From: Nocardioides gilvus
Lineage (GTDB): Bacteria; Actinomycetota; Actinomycetes; Propionibacteriales; Nocardioidaceae
Reading direction: 5' to 3'
Length of the DNA: 64,000 bases
Assembly (NCBI RefSeq): GCF_003194605.1
Contig: NZ_QHKY01000001.1
Coordinates: forward strand, 620,001-684,000
In this document: positions 1 to 8,891 of the stretch, in pieces
How the letters are laid out: every line of letters starts with the position of its first letter
How positions within the stretch are numbered: position 1 is the stretch's first letter
Notes under the pieces: generated by a model
What the model saw: only the letters and a program-made list of their open reading frames with translations
Database searches by the model: none
Told to the model about the DNA's origin: nothing
Position numbers and translations under genes: made by a program

Positions 1-804
1 CTGGCCCACCACGGACTGCGCGCCCCGCGCGTCTCGGGCGACGTCGACGTCATCGTCCACCCTGACGACCTGGACCGTTTCCTGGCCGGCATGGAGTCGG
101 CGGGGTGGACTGCGAACGCCACGACCACGACCCCCAAGCTGCTCGAGTACCACTCGGTCGACCTGACCAACGACCACTGGCCGATGAGCATCGACGTCCA
201 CTCGTACTTCCCGGGCTTCCTCGCCCCGGCCGACGAGGTCTTCGACCGGATCTGGGCTCGCCGAGTCGAGTTCGACCAGGCTGGCCACCCGGTCCCTGCG
301 ACCGATCTGGTGAGCAGCGCCGTGGTGGCGGCGCTGCACTACCTGCGCCACCCCGGTCTCGCACACAAGCAGGCAGCGATGGAGACCCTGGCCGAACTCG
401 CCACCCCACTCTTCGCACCTGGCTCGCAGAATGCGACCGACCTGGTCGCGTTCGCCCGCGACACCGGCTGCGTACGCCCCCTGACTCCCTTCCTGGAACG
501 CCTCGGTCTGCCCACGACACCGGTCCACCCGGCCGAGGAGACCGGCTACGAGCGGTGGCGTCTGGCCACCACGGCCGACCCCCGGATGGCGTGGTGGCTG
601 GAGTTCCGAGCCCTCCCTCTGCGCCGTCGTCCAGCTTTCCTCTGGTACGCACTGATGCTCGAGGACGAGGAACTGCGCACCTACCACGGCGACCGCACCG
701 TCTCGACACCGTTGTGGCGGCTGCGGGTCGAGCGGTGGAAGCGGGTCTCGTCGCACCTGGCCGGCGCCACGCGCCAGAAGTTCTCCGGACGTCGTCAGCG
801 CTGA
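1..804 (+). CDS. Nucleotidyltransferase-like protein, 5' partial
   Basis: The reading frame is already open at base 1, so the true start lies outside the window; 267 residues are visible. Near the visible N-terminus the run SGDVDVIVHPDDLDRF (about residues 12-27) carries the closely spaced acidic pair expected of a polymerase-beta-type nucleotidyltransferase active site. The remainder is rich in Trp, Arg and Leu with no further motif I can name. This resembles the uncharacterised nucleotidyltransferase group often found near surface polysaccharide or sulfotransferase genes. The substrate is unknown. No neighbour on this side can be judged. The family call is moderate; function is not assigned. 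Confidence 0.6.
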   Translation: MAHHGLRAPRVSGDVDVIVHPDDLDRFLAGMESAGWTANATTTTPKLLEYHSVDLTNDHWPMSIDVHSYFPGFLAPADEVFDRIWARRVEFDQAGHPVPATDLVSSAVVAALHYLRHPGLAHKQAAMETLAELATPLFAPGSQNATDLVAFARDTGCVRPLTPFLERLGLPTTPVHPAEETGYERWRLATTADPRMAWWLEFRALPLRRRPAFLWYALMLEDEELRTYHGDRTVSTPLWRLRVERWKRVSSHLAGATRQKFSGRRQR

Positions 805-1146
805 TCGCGCCGCGGGACGGGGGTGGCCCGCGCCCTGCCGGTCAGCATCCGGACGGTCAATGCCAGCGCGCGGCACCCGGGCGCGTTAGGATGTGGGAAG
901 CACAGCCGAGGGACGGTGCCCATCTGGCCCACTTCCGCGCGACTGTCTACGCAGCAGGACCAGTCACGTGGACGTCAGTCAGTTCACGTCACACCTGAGG
1001 CGTCGACCTCGCCCGAGGTGGCCGATCATGTACTGATCGCCAACGGATGCCCAGGCGTTCGCTGCCCTCCCGGACTGTGCCCCACCAAGCCCGTGCATCG
1101 AGGGTCGCACGACCCCTGACCGCGGGACCTTCCCCGGAGGAAAAGT
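805..1146. other. 342-base intergenic stretch, no gene seen
   Basis: No credible coding frame was found on either strand. Two small signals are visible. A TAGGAT hexamer at 887-892 could be a -10 box, but no convincing -35 precedes it. A perfect 14-base palindrome, GGGTCG-CA-CGACCC, lies at 1102-1115, about 20 bases before the ribosome-binding site of the helicase gene; it could be an operator or a short RNA hairpin. Confidence 0.4.
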
Positions 1147-3291
1147 TTGTCCGGCCAGACCAAGACGGCATCACGCGGCGGCAACGCCCGCGGTGGAAAC
1201 CGTCGCGCCCGTCGCACCCGCCACCTCGACAACGAGGGGATCATTCCGGTGCTGGCCCGCGCCGTGCGAGAGATCGAGAGCGAGGTCCAGCGGGGACAGG
1301 TCTCCTCCCAGGCCAGGACGCGGTTCCAGGTCGTGGCCCTGCTCGTGCGCGAGGAACGCGCTCGGATCAAGACGGACACCGAGGCCTCCGAGAGCGTCAA
1401 GGCTGAGCAGCTCAAGCGACTCGACGGGGTCGCCACCATCCTGGCCAAGTCCGCCGCGCGCGACACCTCGCTGTTGATGCTGCTGGCCGAGGACGCCGAG
1501 GTGACCGACGCGGCCCGAGCCCTCAAGCGGAAGATGGTCGAGGCAGCCGGTCTCGAGTTCGTCCCCGACGAGGTGGTCGCCGAGGAGTCGGGGCAGAACG
1601 CCGGAGCCTGGGAACGCCGGGTGGTCCCGCGCTCAGTGGTCCAACGTCAGCTGGCCAATCCCTTCCAGCGCCCCGACTTCGAGTCGGCCGCCAAGCGGAT
1701 GGAGCCGAAGACCCACCGCCTGGCCAACTGGGAGCTGATCGGGCCGTTGCTGCGTTCCTTCGAGGTCGCGAACGGTGCGCCGGCTGTGCTGGCGATGCCG
1801 GAGCCTGCCACGCTCAAGACCCGCGACGGTCTCGACATGATGCGTCACCAGGCACAGGTGGTCAGCGCCGTCCAGGCCGGGCACCGGACCTTCCTGCTCG
1901 CTGACGAACCGGGCCTCGGCAAGACCGCGCAGGCGTTGCTCGCCGCCCAGGCTGCTGATGCCTTCCCGCTCCTGGTCGTGGTCCCCAACGTGGTGAAGAC
2001 CAACTGGGCCCGCGAGGCCCAGCGGTGGGTCCCCCGTCGCACGTCAACCGTGATCCACGGCGACGGCCACGACATCGATGGCTTCGCCGACATCGTCATC
2101 GTCAACTACGAGGTGCTCGACCGACACGTCGGCTGGCTCGGCGACCTCGGCTTCCGCGGGATGGTCGTCGACGAGGCCCACTTCATCAAGAACCGCAAAT
2201 CCCAGCGTTCGCAGAACGTCCTGCAGATCGCCGACCGCATTCGCGCCCGTACCGTTCGTCCCCTGATGATGGCCCTGACCGGCACCCCGCTGATCAACGA
2301 CATCGAGGACTTCACCTCGATCTGGCAGTTCCTCGGCTGGATCAACGACAAGAAGCCGCTCTCGGAGCTGATGGCGCGGCTCGAGGAGACCGGCCTCACC
2401 CCCGAGGACAAGGCCTTCTACCCGGCCGCCCGCCGCGCGGTGGTCGACATGGGCATCGTGCGTCGCCGCAAGGTCGACGTCGCCGCCGACATCCCGGCGC
2501 GTCGGATCGCCGACATCCCGGTCGAGCTCGACGACGAGGCAGGCCGTTCGATCCGGGCGGCCGAGCGCGAGCTCGCCCGTCGTCTGGTGGAGCGCTACGA
2601 CCGCGTCATGTCGGCCCGCGCGACCGAGAACAGGTCGTTCGGGATCGACGAGGAGCTCGTACGCCGGGTCGCCGAGTGGGAGCGCGACGAGGCCAGCGAC
2701 GACAACTCCGGCGAGAACGTCTTCTCGATGATCCGTCGTATCGGCACCGCGAAGGCGCCCTTGGCGGCCGACTACGCCACGCAGCTGGCGCGCAGCGTCG
2801 GCAAGGTCGTCGTCTTCGCCAAGCACATCGACGTGATGGACAAGTGCGAGGAGATCTTCACCGCCCGTGGGGTCAAGTACTCCTCCATCCGCGGCAACCA
2901 GACCCCGGCGGTGCGCGAGCGCAACATCGAGGCCTTCGTGAAGGACCCCGAGGTCCAGGTCGTCGTCTGCTCGCTGACCGCAGCTGGAGTGGGGCTCAAC
3001 CTTCAGGTCGCCTCCAACGTCGTGCTCGCCGAGTTGTCGTGGACCGACGCCGAGCAGACCCAGGCCATTGACCGGGTGCACCGGATCGGTCAGGCAGAAC
3101 CCGTCACCGCCTGGCGGATCATCGCGGCCCAGACCATCGACACCCGGATCGCCGAGCTCATCGACTCCAAGGCCGGGCTCGCGGCACGAGCCCTGGACGG
3201 CTCCGAGGAGGAGATCACCGCCTCGGCCGACATCCAGATCGAGGCGATGGTGGAGCTGCTCACCCAGGCGTTGCGCGAGCGTGGCCTCTGA
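1147..3291 (+). CDS. SNF2-family DEAD/DEAH-box helicase
   Basis: 714-residue superfamily 2 ATPase of the SNF2 type, which uses ATP to translocate on double-stranded DNA or remodel DNA-protein complexes. Visible motifs are DEPGLGKT (Walker A, about 253-260), DEAH (341-344), LTGTP, and the C-terminal helicase signature VHRIGQ (about 644-649). The usual DEMGLGKT has Pro in place of Met. A Lys/Arg-rich N-terminal 40 residues precedes the ATPase core. I chose the TTG start because GGAGG (1136-1140) sits six bases upstream; no better ATG or GTG lies nearby. It appears monocistronic, with no methylase or restriction subunit beside it, so it is not an obvious defence-system component. The biological role is unknown. 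Confidence 0.88.
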   Translation: MSGQTKTASRGGNARGGNRRARRTRHLDNEGIIPVLARAVREIESEVQRGQVSSQARTRFQVVALLVREERARIKTDTEASESVKAEQLKRLDGVATILAKSAARDTSLLMLLAEDAEVTDAARALKRKMVEAAGLEFVPDEVVAEESGQNAGAWERRVVPRSVVQRQLANPFQRPDFESAAKRMEPKTHRLANWELIGPLLRSFEVANGAPAVLAMPEPATLKTRDGLDMMRHQAQVVSAVQAGHRTFLLADEPGLGKTAQALLAAQAADAFPLLVVVPNVVKTNWAREAQRWVPRRTSTVIHGDGHDIDGFADIVIVNYEVLDRHVGWLGDLGFRGMVVDEAHFIKNRKSQRSQNVLQIADRIRARTVRPLMMALTGTPLINDIEDFTSIWQFLGWINDKKPLSELMARLEETGLTPEDKAFYPAARRAVVDMGIVRRRKVDVAADIPARRIADIPVELDDEAGRSIRAAERELARRLVERYDRVMSARATENRSFGIDEELVRRVAEWERDEASDDNSGENVFSMIRRIGTAKAPLAADYATQLARSVGKVVVFAKHIDVMDKCEEIFTARGVKYSSIRGNQTPAVRERNIEAFVKDPEVQVVVCSLTAAGVGLNLQVASNVVLAELSWTDAEQTQAIDRVHRIGQAEPVTAWRIIAAQTIDTRIAELIDSKAGLAARALDGSEEEITASADIQIEAMVELLTQALRERGL

Positions 3292-3307
3292 GACGGACCG
3301 GTCTCAG
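3288..3307. terminator. Bidirectional terminator-like hairpin
   Basis: CTGAGAC (3288-3294) and GTCTCAG (3301-3307) form a perfect 7-bp stem with a 6-base loop. It overlaps the stop of the SNF2 gene and lies between two convergent genes, so it could serve both. There is no clear T-run. Confidence 0.45.
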
Positions 3308-3341
3308 CTCCGGTGCGCACCACGGCGCCGTCGGGATCGGA

Positions 3342-4196
3342 TCAGGAGGGCGAATACGCCTCGGCCGTCGCGATGAAGTCGCGCAACAGGTCAGCGAAGC
3401 GATCCGGGTCGTCGAGATGGGGGAAGTGACCAGCGCCCTCGAAGAGCTCCACCCGGATCCCCGGGACCGTCTCCTTGGCCTTGAGGGCATGCCAGGCCGG
3501 GATCATCCTGTCCTTCGACCCCCAGACCACCAGGGTCGGCGGCGGCTCCACGTCCGTGAGCTTGTCGTGGGCACTCACGGTCTGGCCCCCGATGTCGACC
3601 ACCGCGCGGGTGGTGGCGAGGAAGGCCCGGCGGCTCTCCCGATCACCGAGTGAGGAGAAGCCCCGCCACATCGCGCCGACGTCAGCACCGGGCTTCCACC
3701 CCACCCTGGCGGCAGCATCTCCGAGCCCTCGCAACTTGGTCGTCATCCAGGCCGAGGCCACGACGGTGAGGAACTGCTCGGCACCGGGCAGGGTTGCCGA
3801 GCGCAGCAGGGGGCTGACTTCTCGGCCCAGTCCGCCACTGGCGACCAGGACCAGCCGCTCCACCCGTTCGGGGAAGAGGTAGAAGAACTGCATGGCGATG
3901 CCCCCGCCGAGGGAGTGGCCGACCACGGTGACCGTGTCGATCTCGAGGCGGTCGAGCAGGTCGCGCAGGGTCGCGGCGTGCGAACTGAGCGAGTAGTCAC
4001 CCATCGGCTTGGCCGACTCACCGTGCCCGAACAGGTCCGGGACCACCACCCGCTGGGTGTCGTCCATGCGCTCCACGAGGTGCTTCCAGTTGTGCTGCGA
4101 CCCCAGCATTCCGTGGATGAAGAGGACCACCGGGCCCTCGCCGCCCTCCAGGTAGGAGAGTTCGTGGCCGTGCAGGAGCATCGTGTGGCGTTCCAT
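3342..4196 (-). CDS. Alpha/beta-fold hydrolase
   Basis: 284 residues with the full hallmarks of an alpha/beta hydrolase: oxyanion-hole HGMLG (about 28-32), nucleophile elbow GHSLGG with Ser95, a likely acidic residue in WGSKDR (about 232) and a catalytic His in GAGHFPHLDDP (about 258). Members hydrolyse esters, epoxides, C-C bonds or haloalkanes; the sequence does not tell which. There is no signal peptide, so it should be cytoplasmic. It stands alone, convergent with the SNF2 gene and separated by 110 bases from the next minus-strand gene upstream. Confidence 0.85.
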   Translation of the reverse strand: MERHTMLLHGHELSYLEGGEGPVVLFIHGMLGSQHNWKHLVERMDDTQRVVVPDLFGHGESAKPMGDYSLSSHAATLRDLLDRLEIDTVTVVGHSLGGGIAMQFFYLFPERVERLVLVASGGLGREVSPLLRSATLPGAEQFLTVVASAWMTTKLRGLGDAAARVGWKPGADVGAMWRGFSSLGDRESRRAFLATTRAVVDIGGQTVSAHDKLTDVEPPPTLVVWGSKDRMIPAWHALKAKETVPGIRVELFEGAGHFPHLDDPDRFADLLRDFIATAEAYSPS

Positions 4197-4306
4197 GTCC
4201 GTGATCCTTCTTCGAGCATCGTGGTCCGGGGTCGGGACACCCCCAACCTAACGAGCGGGCGTCCCCAGTGGGGCCAGACGTGACGCATGTCGCGCGAGGC
4301 CTCCCC

Positions 4307-5146
4307 TCAACGGCGTACGACCCAACTCACCAGCCCGAGCGCCACCAGGACCCCACCGGCGACCGCCACCCCGCCGACCATCGGGGCCAGGGGCGCAGAG
4401 AGCGCTTCCCAGACCAGAACGGCGCTCTGGCGTCGATCGTCGACCTCGGCCAGCACCCCGGTGGTCTCCGATCCGAGACCCAGCACGACCCACAGCGCGC
4501 CGGCCACGGCCAGCAGGCCGAGACCGAGGAGCACCGCGGCCCGCGGGCGGTGTCGCGAGATCGCGATCCCCGCGAGCAGGACTCCCCCCGCGAGGGCTGC
4601 GAGCGGGGTGGCCCAGACGTCCGCGGCTCGGGCCACGGTCACTGCCTGTGTCACCTCCGGTCCCTGGGCGAGCACCACCGTGCCCTCCCCGTCGGGTATC
4701 TGGGCGGCAAGGGGCAGACCGGCCTCGGCCAACCTCGGACGCAGCGCGTCGACCAGCGCCGCCCGGTCGACCACGATGCCGTCCTCGACCAGGTTGACCC
4801 CGGTCCCCTCACCGCGTATCCCCTCCACCGCCTGCAGGTGGGAGAGGCGTACGGCATCGGTCCAGACCCGGGCGAAGCCATCGGTCGCCACCACTTCGGA
4901 GGTGGCAGTGACGAGCAGACGCTCACCGAGAGCGGGGAGCTCGAGGCGTGTGGTCACCGGCTCGAGGATCGCTGCAACCACCTGGTCCTGCACCACCTGC
5001 TCGTCGATGAGCGGAGCCACGGCTTCGGTGTAGCGGTCGGTCTCGAGGACGTACCGGTCGGCCCACACCGCGGGCACGGCGACCGCGACAAGGACCAGGC
5101 CGAGGAGCAGCAGTGTCGACGACAGGAGCCCGCGCAGCGAGCTCAC
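4307..5146 (-). CDS. Membrane protein of unknown function, last gene of amino-acid ABC operon
   Basis: 279 residues. A first hydrophobic helix at about 9-28 is followed by some 150 residues without hydrophobic segments, probably outside the membrane, and then three more hydrophobic segments near the C-terminus (about 185-275). No family motif is recognised. Its ATG overlaps the stop of the ABC ATPase gene by four bases (ATGA), so it is very likely translated together with the transporter. It could be an accessory membrane protein, but nothing shows a direct role in transport. Confidence 0.7.
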   Translation of the reverse strand: MSSLRGLLSSTLLLLGLVLVAVAVPAVWADRYVLETDRYTEAVAPLIDEQVVQDQVVAAILEPVTTRLELPALGERLLVTATSEVVATDGFARVWTDAVRLSHLQAVEGIRGEGTGVNLVEDGIVVDRAALVDALRPRLAEAGLPLAAQIPDGEGTVVLAQGPEVTQAVTVARAADVWATPLAALAGGVLLAGIAISRHRPRAAVLLGLGLLAVAGALWVVLGLGSETTGVLAEVDDRRQSAVLVWEALSAPLAPMVGGVAVAGGVLVALGLVSWVVRR

Positions 5147-5922
5147 TCCTCGCTGAGTTCGGCGAGGAAGGCTCGGCCACGCTCGCTGGTCGGATTCTCC
5201 AGGACCTGCTCCGGGGTGCCCTCCTCGGCGATCCCCCGGTCGGCCATCAGCACGACCCGGTCGGCGGCGCGCTTGGCGAACCGCATCTCATGGGTCACCA
5301 CGACCATCGTCATCCCCTCGTCGGCCAGGGTGCGCATCACCTGCAGCACCTCCCCCACCAACTCCGGGTCCAGCGCCGAGGTCGGCTCGTCGAAGAGCAT
5401 CACCTCGGGGTCCATCGCGAGGGCGCGTGCGATCGCCACCCGCTGCTGCTGCCCGCCGGAGAGCTTCTCCGGGTAGGCATCAGCCTTGTCCGCCAGGCCG
5501 ACACGCTCGAGCAACCGCTCGGCGCGCTCCCTGGCCTCCTGCTTGGGTCGGTCCAGCACGTCCCTCTGGGCCATCATGAGGTTGTCGATGACCTTCATGT
5601 GGGGGAAGAGGTTGAACGACTGGAAGACCATGCCGATGCGACTGCGGACGTGGTTGAGGTGCTTCTCCTTGTAGACCAACTCCTCGCCCGCGACCCTGAT
5701 CGTGCCCGACTGGATCTGCTCGAGTCCGTTGATGCAACGCAGCAGGGTGCTCTTCCCGGCACCGGACGGACCGATCAGCACCACCACCTCGCCGCGGTGC
5801 ACGTCGAGGTCGACGCCGTCGAGCACGACGGTGTCCCCGAACTTCTTGACGATGCCGCGCATCTCGACGAGCGGCTCCCCCTCGTGCCCCGTGGAGAACG
5901 AGGACGTCTGGTCAGTGGTCAT
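5143..5922 (-). CDS. Polar amino-acid ABC transporter, ATP-binding protein
   Basis: 259 residues, a complete ABC ATPase of the GlnQ/HisP type. Walker [10 protein letters not shown] is at 51-59, the signature LSGGQQQR at about 150 and Walker [12 protein letters not shown] at about 173-183. The ATG at 5922 was chosen because GGAGG lies just upstream; an open frame runs further back but only as a shadow inside the permease gene. It is the third gene of a minus-strand operon: binding protein, permease, ATPase, membrane protein. Together these form an importer for a polar amino acid. The neighbouring arginine deiminase makes arginine a reasonable guess, but that is inference. Confidence 0.93.
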   Translation of the reverse strand: MTTDQTSSFSTGHEGEPLVEMRGIVKKFGDTVVLDGVDLDVHRGEVVVLIGPSGAGKSTLLRCINGLEQIQSGTIRVAGEELVYKEKHLNHVRSRIGMVFQSFNLFPHMKVIDNLMMAQRDVLDRPKQEARERAERLLERVGLADKADAYPEKLSGGQQQRVAIARALAMDPEVMLFDEPTSALDPELVGEVLQVMRTLADEGMTMVVVTHEMRFAKRAADRVVLMADRGIAEEGTPEQVLENPTSERGRAFLAELSEE

Positions 5923-5927
5923 GGGCG

Positions 5928-6581
5928 TCACCTCCGGTGAACGCTGAGCCGACGCTCGATGCGGCTCACGACGAAGGTGAGCGCGAGCACGATGGCCAGG
6001 TAGTAGAGCGAGACGATCAGGTACATCGTCAACGGTTCGTAGGTCGAGGCAGCCAGGTTGCGGGAGGACTGGAAGAGCTCCCTCATGCCGATGAACGCGA
6101 CCAAGGAGGAGTCCTTCACCGCGATGATGAACTGGCTGCCCAGGACGGGCAGGATGGCTCGCAGAGCCAAGGGGGCGCGGACCCGTCGCAGGGTCTGCAT
6201 CCGGGACATGCCCAGTGACCGCGAGGCCTCGTTGAGACCGTCGGGCACCGATTGGAAACCCGAGCGGATGATCTCGGCGATGTAGGCGGAGTTGTGCACG
6301 CCGAGCGCAATCGTCCCGGCCCAGAACGCCGGCAACAGCACGACCTCGGTGATGCCGAAGTAGAGGACGAAGATCTGCGCGATGAGTGGGGTGCCCCGGA
6401 TCAGGCCGATGAACGCGACCGCGATCCACCGCAAGGGCGCGACCGAGCTCATCGACATCCAGGCGACCAGGGCACCCAGCGCCATGGCGAAGACCAACGC
6501 CATGGCGGTGAGCCGAAGCGTCACCACCGTGGCGTCGAGGAAGATCGGCGCTGTGTCGACCAGGTGTTCGAAGAAGTTCAT
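5928..6581 (-). CDS. Polar amino-acid ABC transporter, permease
   Basis: 217 residues with several membrane helices and the cytoplasmic EAA loop typical of binding-protein-dependent permeases, read as [17 protein letters not shown] (about residues 118-134). It belongs to the HisM/GlnP group. The start at 6581 ([10 protein letters not shown]) lies five bases beyond the binding-protein stop, giving a compact operon; a longer frame starts 36 bases upstream inside the previous gene and is less likely. Only one permease gene is present, so the channel is presumably a homodimer. Confidence 0.9.
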   Translation of the reverse strand: MNFFEHLVDTAPIFLDATVVTLRLTAMALVFAMALGALVAWMSMSSVAPLRWIAVAFIGLIRGTPLIAQIFVLYFGITEVVLLPAFWAGTIALGVHNSAYIAEIIRSGFQSVPDGLNEASRSLGMSRMQTLRRVRAPLALRAILPVLGSQFIIAVKDSSLVAFIGMRELFQSSRNLAASTYEPLTMYLIVSLYYLAIVLALTFVVSRIERRLSVHRR

Positions 6582-6585
6582 GACG

Positions 6586-7383
6586 TCAGGAGATGTCCTC
6601 GCCGAACCACTTCTCACTGATCTCCGCGTAGGTCCCGTTCTCCTTGATCGCAGCCAGCGCGTCGTTGAGCTCGTCGACCAACTCGCTGTTGCCCTCCCTC
6701 ACCGCGAAGGCCGGCTCCTCGGTGTAGAGCGGCTCACCGCAGGCGCGCAGGTCGCGGTCGGCCTGATCGATCTGGAAGAGCCCGACCAGCCTGTCGGTCA
6801 TGGCGCCGTCCAGTCGCCCGGCGTCCACGTCCTCGAGAGCGGTGACGTCGGAGGTGAAGTTGACGATCTCTCCCGGCCAGTCCTGCTCCTTGAGGTAGTC
6901 CTCGTAGGTGGTCGCGGTGGCCACACCCACCCTCGGCGAATCCATCTGGGTGGGATCCTGGCAGTCACTGTCGGTCGGCACGAACATCATCGCACCGGAG
7001 GTGTAGTACGGGTCGGTGAAGTCGACCTGCTTGTCGCGCTCCTCATTGGGCGTCATCGAGGCGATGAGGACGTCGTACCGCTCACTCTTGATGCCTTGGA
7101 TCAAGGTGTCGAAGCCGCCCGTCTCCGTCTTGACGTCGACGCCCATCTCCTCGCCGATGGCAACGGCGATGTCGTGGTCGAAGCCGGTGAGCTCGTTGCC
7201 CTCGAAGTGGCTGAGCGGGCGGAACTCACCACTCATCGCGACCACCATCTCACCGTCGTTGAGCAACTTCGCGTCGTCGTCGGATCCGCAGGCCGAGAGC
7301 GCGAGCAGGGCGGTCGCGGTGAGCGCGCCGACGAGAGCGGCGCGGCCACGCCGCAACGGGGTCGTACGGGGAAAGTTCTTCAT
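6586..7383 (-). CDS. Amino-acid ABC transporter, substrate-binding lipoprotein
   Basis: 265 residues. The N-terminus has positive residues, a hydrophobic stretch and the lipobox LSAC with Cys32, so the protein should be exported and lipid-anchored. The mature part is a type II periplasmic-binding fold of the glutamine/histidine/arginine group (SBP_bac_3), including the region around FDTLIQGIKSERYDVLIA. GGAGG lies about eight bases before ATG 7383, which decides the start over a longer open frame. It is the first gene of the four-gene operon. A hairpin in the presumed leader (CCCCAC 7408-7413 with GTGGGG 7422-7427) could affect expression. Confidence 0.92.
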   Translation of the reverse strand: MKNFPRTTPLRRGRAALVGALTATALLALSACGSDDDAKLLNDGEMVVAMSGEFRPLSHFEGNELTGFDHDIAVAIGEEMGVDVKTETGGFDTLIQGIKSERYDVLIASMTPNEERDKQVDFTDPYYTSGAMMFVPTDSDCQDPTQMDSPRVGVATATTYEDYLKEQDWPGEIVNFTSDVTALEDVDAGRLDGAMTDRLVGLFQIDQADRDLRACGEPLYTEEPAFAVREGNSELVDELNDALAAIKENGTYAEISEKWFGEDIS

Positions 7384-7652
7384 GCTGATTCTGCCTCCGT
7401 CTGGCTGCCCCACACGCAGACGTGGGGTCGAGAGTCTCGCTTCGGTCAGACCATCGAGGCTATCGGAACCTTCAGCCCCTCCGGCGCTCCGAGGCGGATC
7501 CCAGCGCTGTTCCAGCGATGCTGCAGCACTGTTCCAGCGCTCGGATTCGCCTCGGCAGGGGTCCTTTACCGCGCTCAGCCACTCGGCAACCGTGATCCTC
7601 ACCCGCCGGGCACGGAAGTTATCGCTTCGTTACCGCCCGCGGCGGGTCGGGC
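7384..7652 (-). promoter_or_regulatory. Leader region of the amino-acid ABC operon
   Basis: 269 bases without a gene lie between arginine deiminase and the binding-protein gene. The minus-strand leader contains a 6-bp GC hairpin (7408-7413 with 7422-7427) just ahead of the ribosome-binding site. The upstream part repeats TTCCAGCG within about 45 bases near 7500-7540. No clear -35/-10 pair could be fixed. Confidence 0.3.
7633..7645 (-). terminator. Short GC hairpin after arginine deiminase
   Basis: CCGCC-CGC-GGCGG forms a 5-bp stem with a 3-base loop just beyond the stop of the arginine deiminase gene. No T-run follows on the minus strand, so this is only a weak terminator candidate. Confidence 0.3.
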
Positions 7653-8891
7653 TCAGAAGTCGACTGCGTCCCGAAGCAGTGGCGCAGTCATGCAGTGGCC
7701 TCCCCCGCGGCCTCGCCCGAGCTCGGCGCCGACGATCGTGACCACCTCGATGCCTTCGTCGCGCAGCAGATTGTTGGTGTGGGTGTTGCGGTCGTAGGCC
7801 ATCACGACGCCCGGCTCGAGGGCGATCAGGTTGGCGCCGCTGTCCCACTGGGTGCGCTCACGGACGTACGCGTTGCCGCCGGTCTCGACGACCCGCAGAC
7901 GCGGCAGTCCCAGCGCATGGGCGACGACCTCGGTGAACGGCTTCTCCTCGGCCCGTACGTCGAGCGCGTCCCCCTCACCGGGCCGCAGGGAGAAGGTGCG
8001 TACACCGTTCATGATGTCGGGGTAGAGGAGGACACAGTCACGGTCGGCGAAGGTGAAGACGGTGTCGAGGTGCATGGTCGCGCGGGCCCGGGGCAACGCA
8101 GCGACGATGACCCGGTCCACGGCACCCTGGGTGAAGAGCGCCTTGGCCAGCGAGCCGATGCCCTGTCGTGACGTGCGCTCCGAGAGCCCCACCAGGACAG
8201 TCCGGTTGCCGATCGGCATCACGTCGCCGCCCTCGACCGTGGAGAGACCCCAGTCCAGGGTGGGATCCCCCCACCAGACGTTGACCCGCCCGGCGAAGTC
8301 CGGATGGAAGCGGTAGATGGCGGCGGTGAGGATGGTCTCCTCCTTGCGCGCCGCCCAGTGCAACGGGTTGAGCGTGACACCGCCGTAGATCCAGCAGGTG
8401 GTGTCGCGGGTGTAGAGCGTGTTGGGCAACGGCGGGAGCAGGTACTCGGCGACCCCGGAGGAGTCCCGGATGAACTTCATCAGGTCACCGCTGCCATCCC
8501 CGGGGAACTCGTACGTGGAGAGACCGCCGATCAGCGTCTCGGCCAACTCCCGGTCGGCGAGCCCGTCGAGGAAGCTGCGCACCTCCTCGACCAGGCCGGC
8601 ACCGACCTGGTTGGGCACGATCTGGTGGTCGAGGATCCAGGCCCTCGCTCCCGGCACCGCGAGCGCCTCGGTGAGCAGGTCGTGCATCTCCATGACCTCG
8701 ACACCACGGGCCCGCATCTGCTCCACGAAGTCGAGGTGGTCCCGTTTGGCGTTCTCCACCCACATGACGTCGTCGAAGAGCAGGTCGTCGCAGTTGCTGG
8801 GGGTCAGGCGCGCGTGCGCCCGGCCCGGCGCACACACCATCACCTTGCGCAGCGTCCCGACCTCGGAGTGCACCCCGAACGGCTCGTTCAT
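7653..8891 (-). CDS. arcA: Arginine deiminase
   Basis: 412 residues, the usual length for arginine deiminase, which converts L-arginine to citrulline and ammonia. The C-terminal [10 protein letters not shown] carries the nucleophilic Cys at about 400. Other family segments visible are the catalytic His in [13 protein letters not shown] and the substrate-binding region around [19 protein letters not shown] 8891 overlaps the stop of the upstream glycosyltransferase as ATGA, so translation is probably coupled. No ornithine carbamoyltransferase or carbamate kinase gene lies alongside, so the classic arcABC pathway is not encoded here. A polar amino-acid importer lies directly downstream on the same strand and may supply arginine. 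Confidence 0.93.
   Translation of the reverse strand: MNEPFGVHSEVGTLRKVMVCAPGRAHARLTPSNCDDLLFDDVMWVENAKRDHLDFVEQMRARGVEVMEMHDLLTEALAVPGARAWILDHQIVPNQVGAGLVEEVRSFLDGLADRELAETLIGGLSTYEFPGDGSGDLMKFIRDSSGVAEYLLPPLPNTLYTRDTTCWIYGGVTLNPLHWAARKEETILTAAIYRFHPDFAGRVNVWWGDPTLDWGLSTVEGGDVMPIGNRTVLVGLSERTSRQGIGSLAKALFTQGAVDRVIVAALPRARATMHLDTVFTFADRDCVLLYPDIMNGVRTFSLRPGEGDALDVRAEEKPFTEVVAHALGLPRLRVVETGGNAYVRERTQWDSGANLIALEPGVVMAYDRNTHTNNLLRDEGIEVVTIVGAELGRGRGGGHCMTAPLLRDAVDF

Noticed and set aside
1147-3291. SNF2 helicase as the core of a DISARM-like or other anti-phage system
   Set aside because: No methyltransferase, phospholipase D or other expected partner is present within the neighbouring genes.
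3342-4288. Longer start for the hydrolase gene
   Set aside because: The frame beginning at 4288 is a different one, low in complexity and rich in Arg, Ser and Trp.
5143-6429. Extended N-terminus for the amino-acid ABC ATPase
   Set aside because: The extra part is an out-of-frame shadow of the permease gene; a good ribosome-binding site and family length fix the start at 5922.
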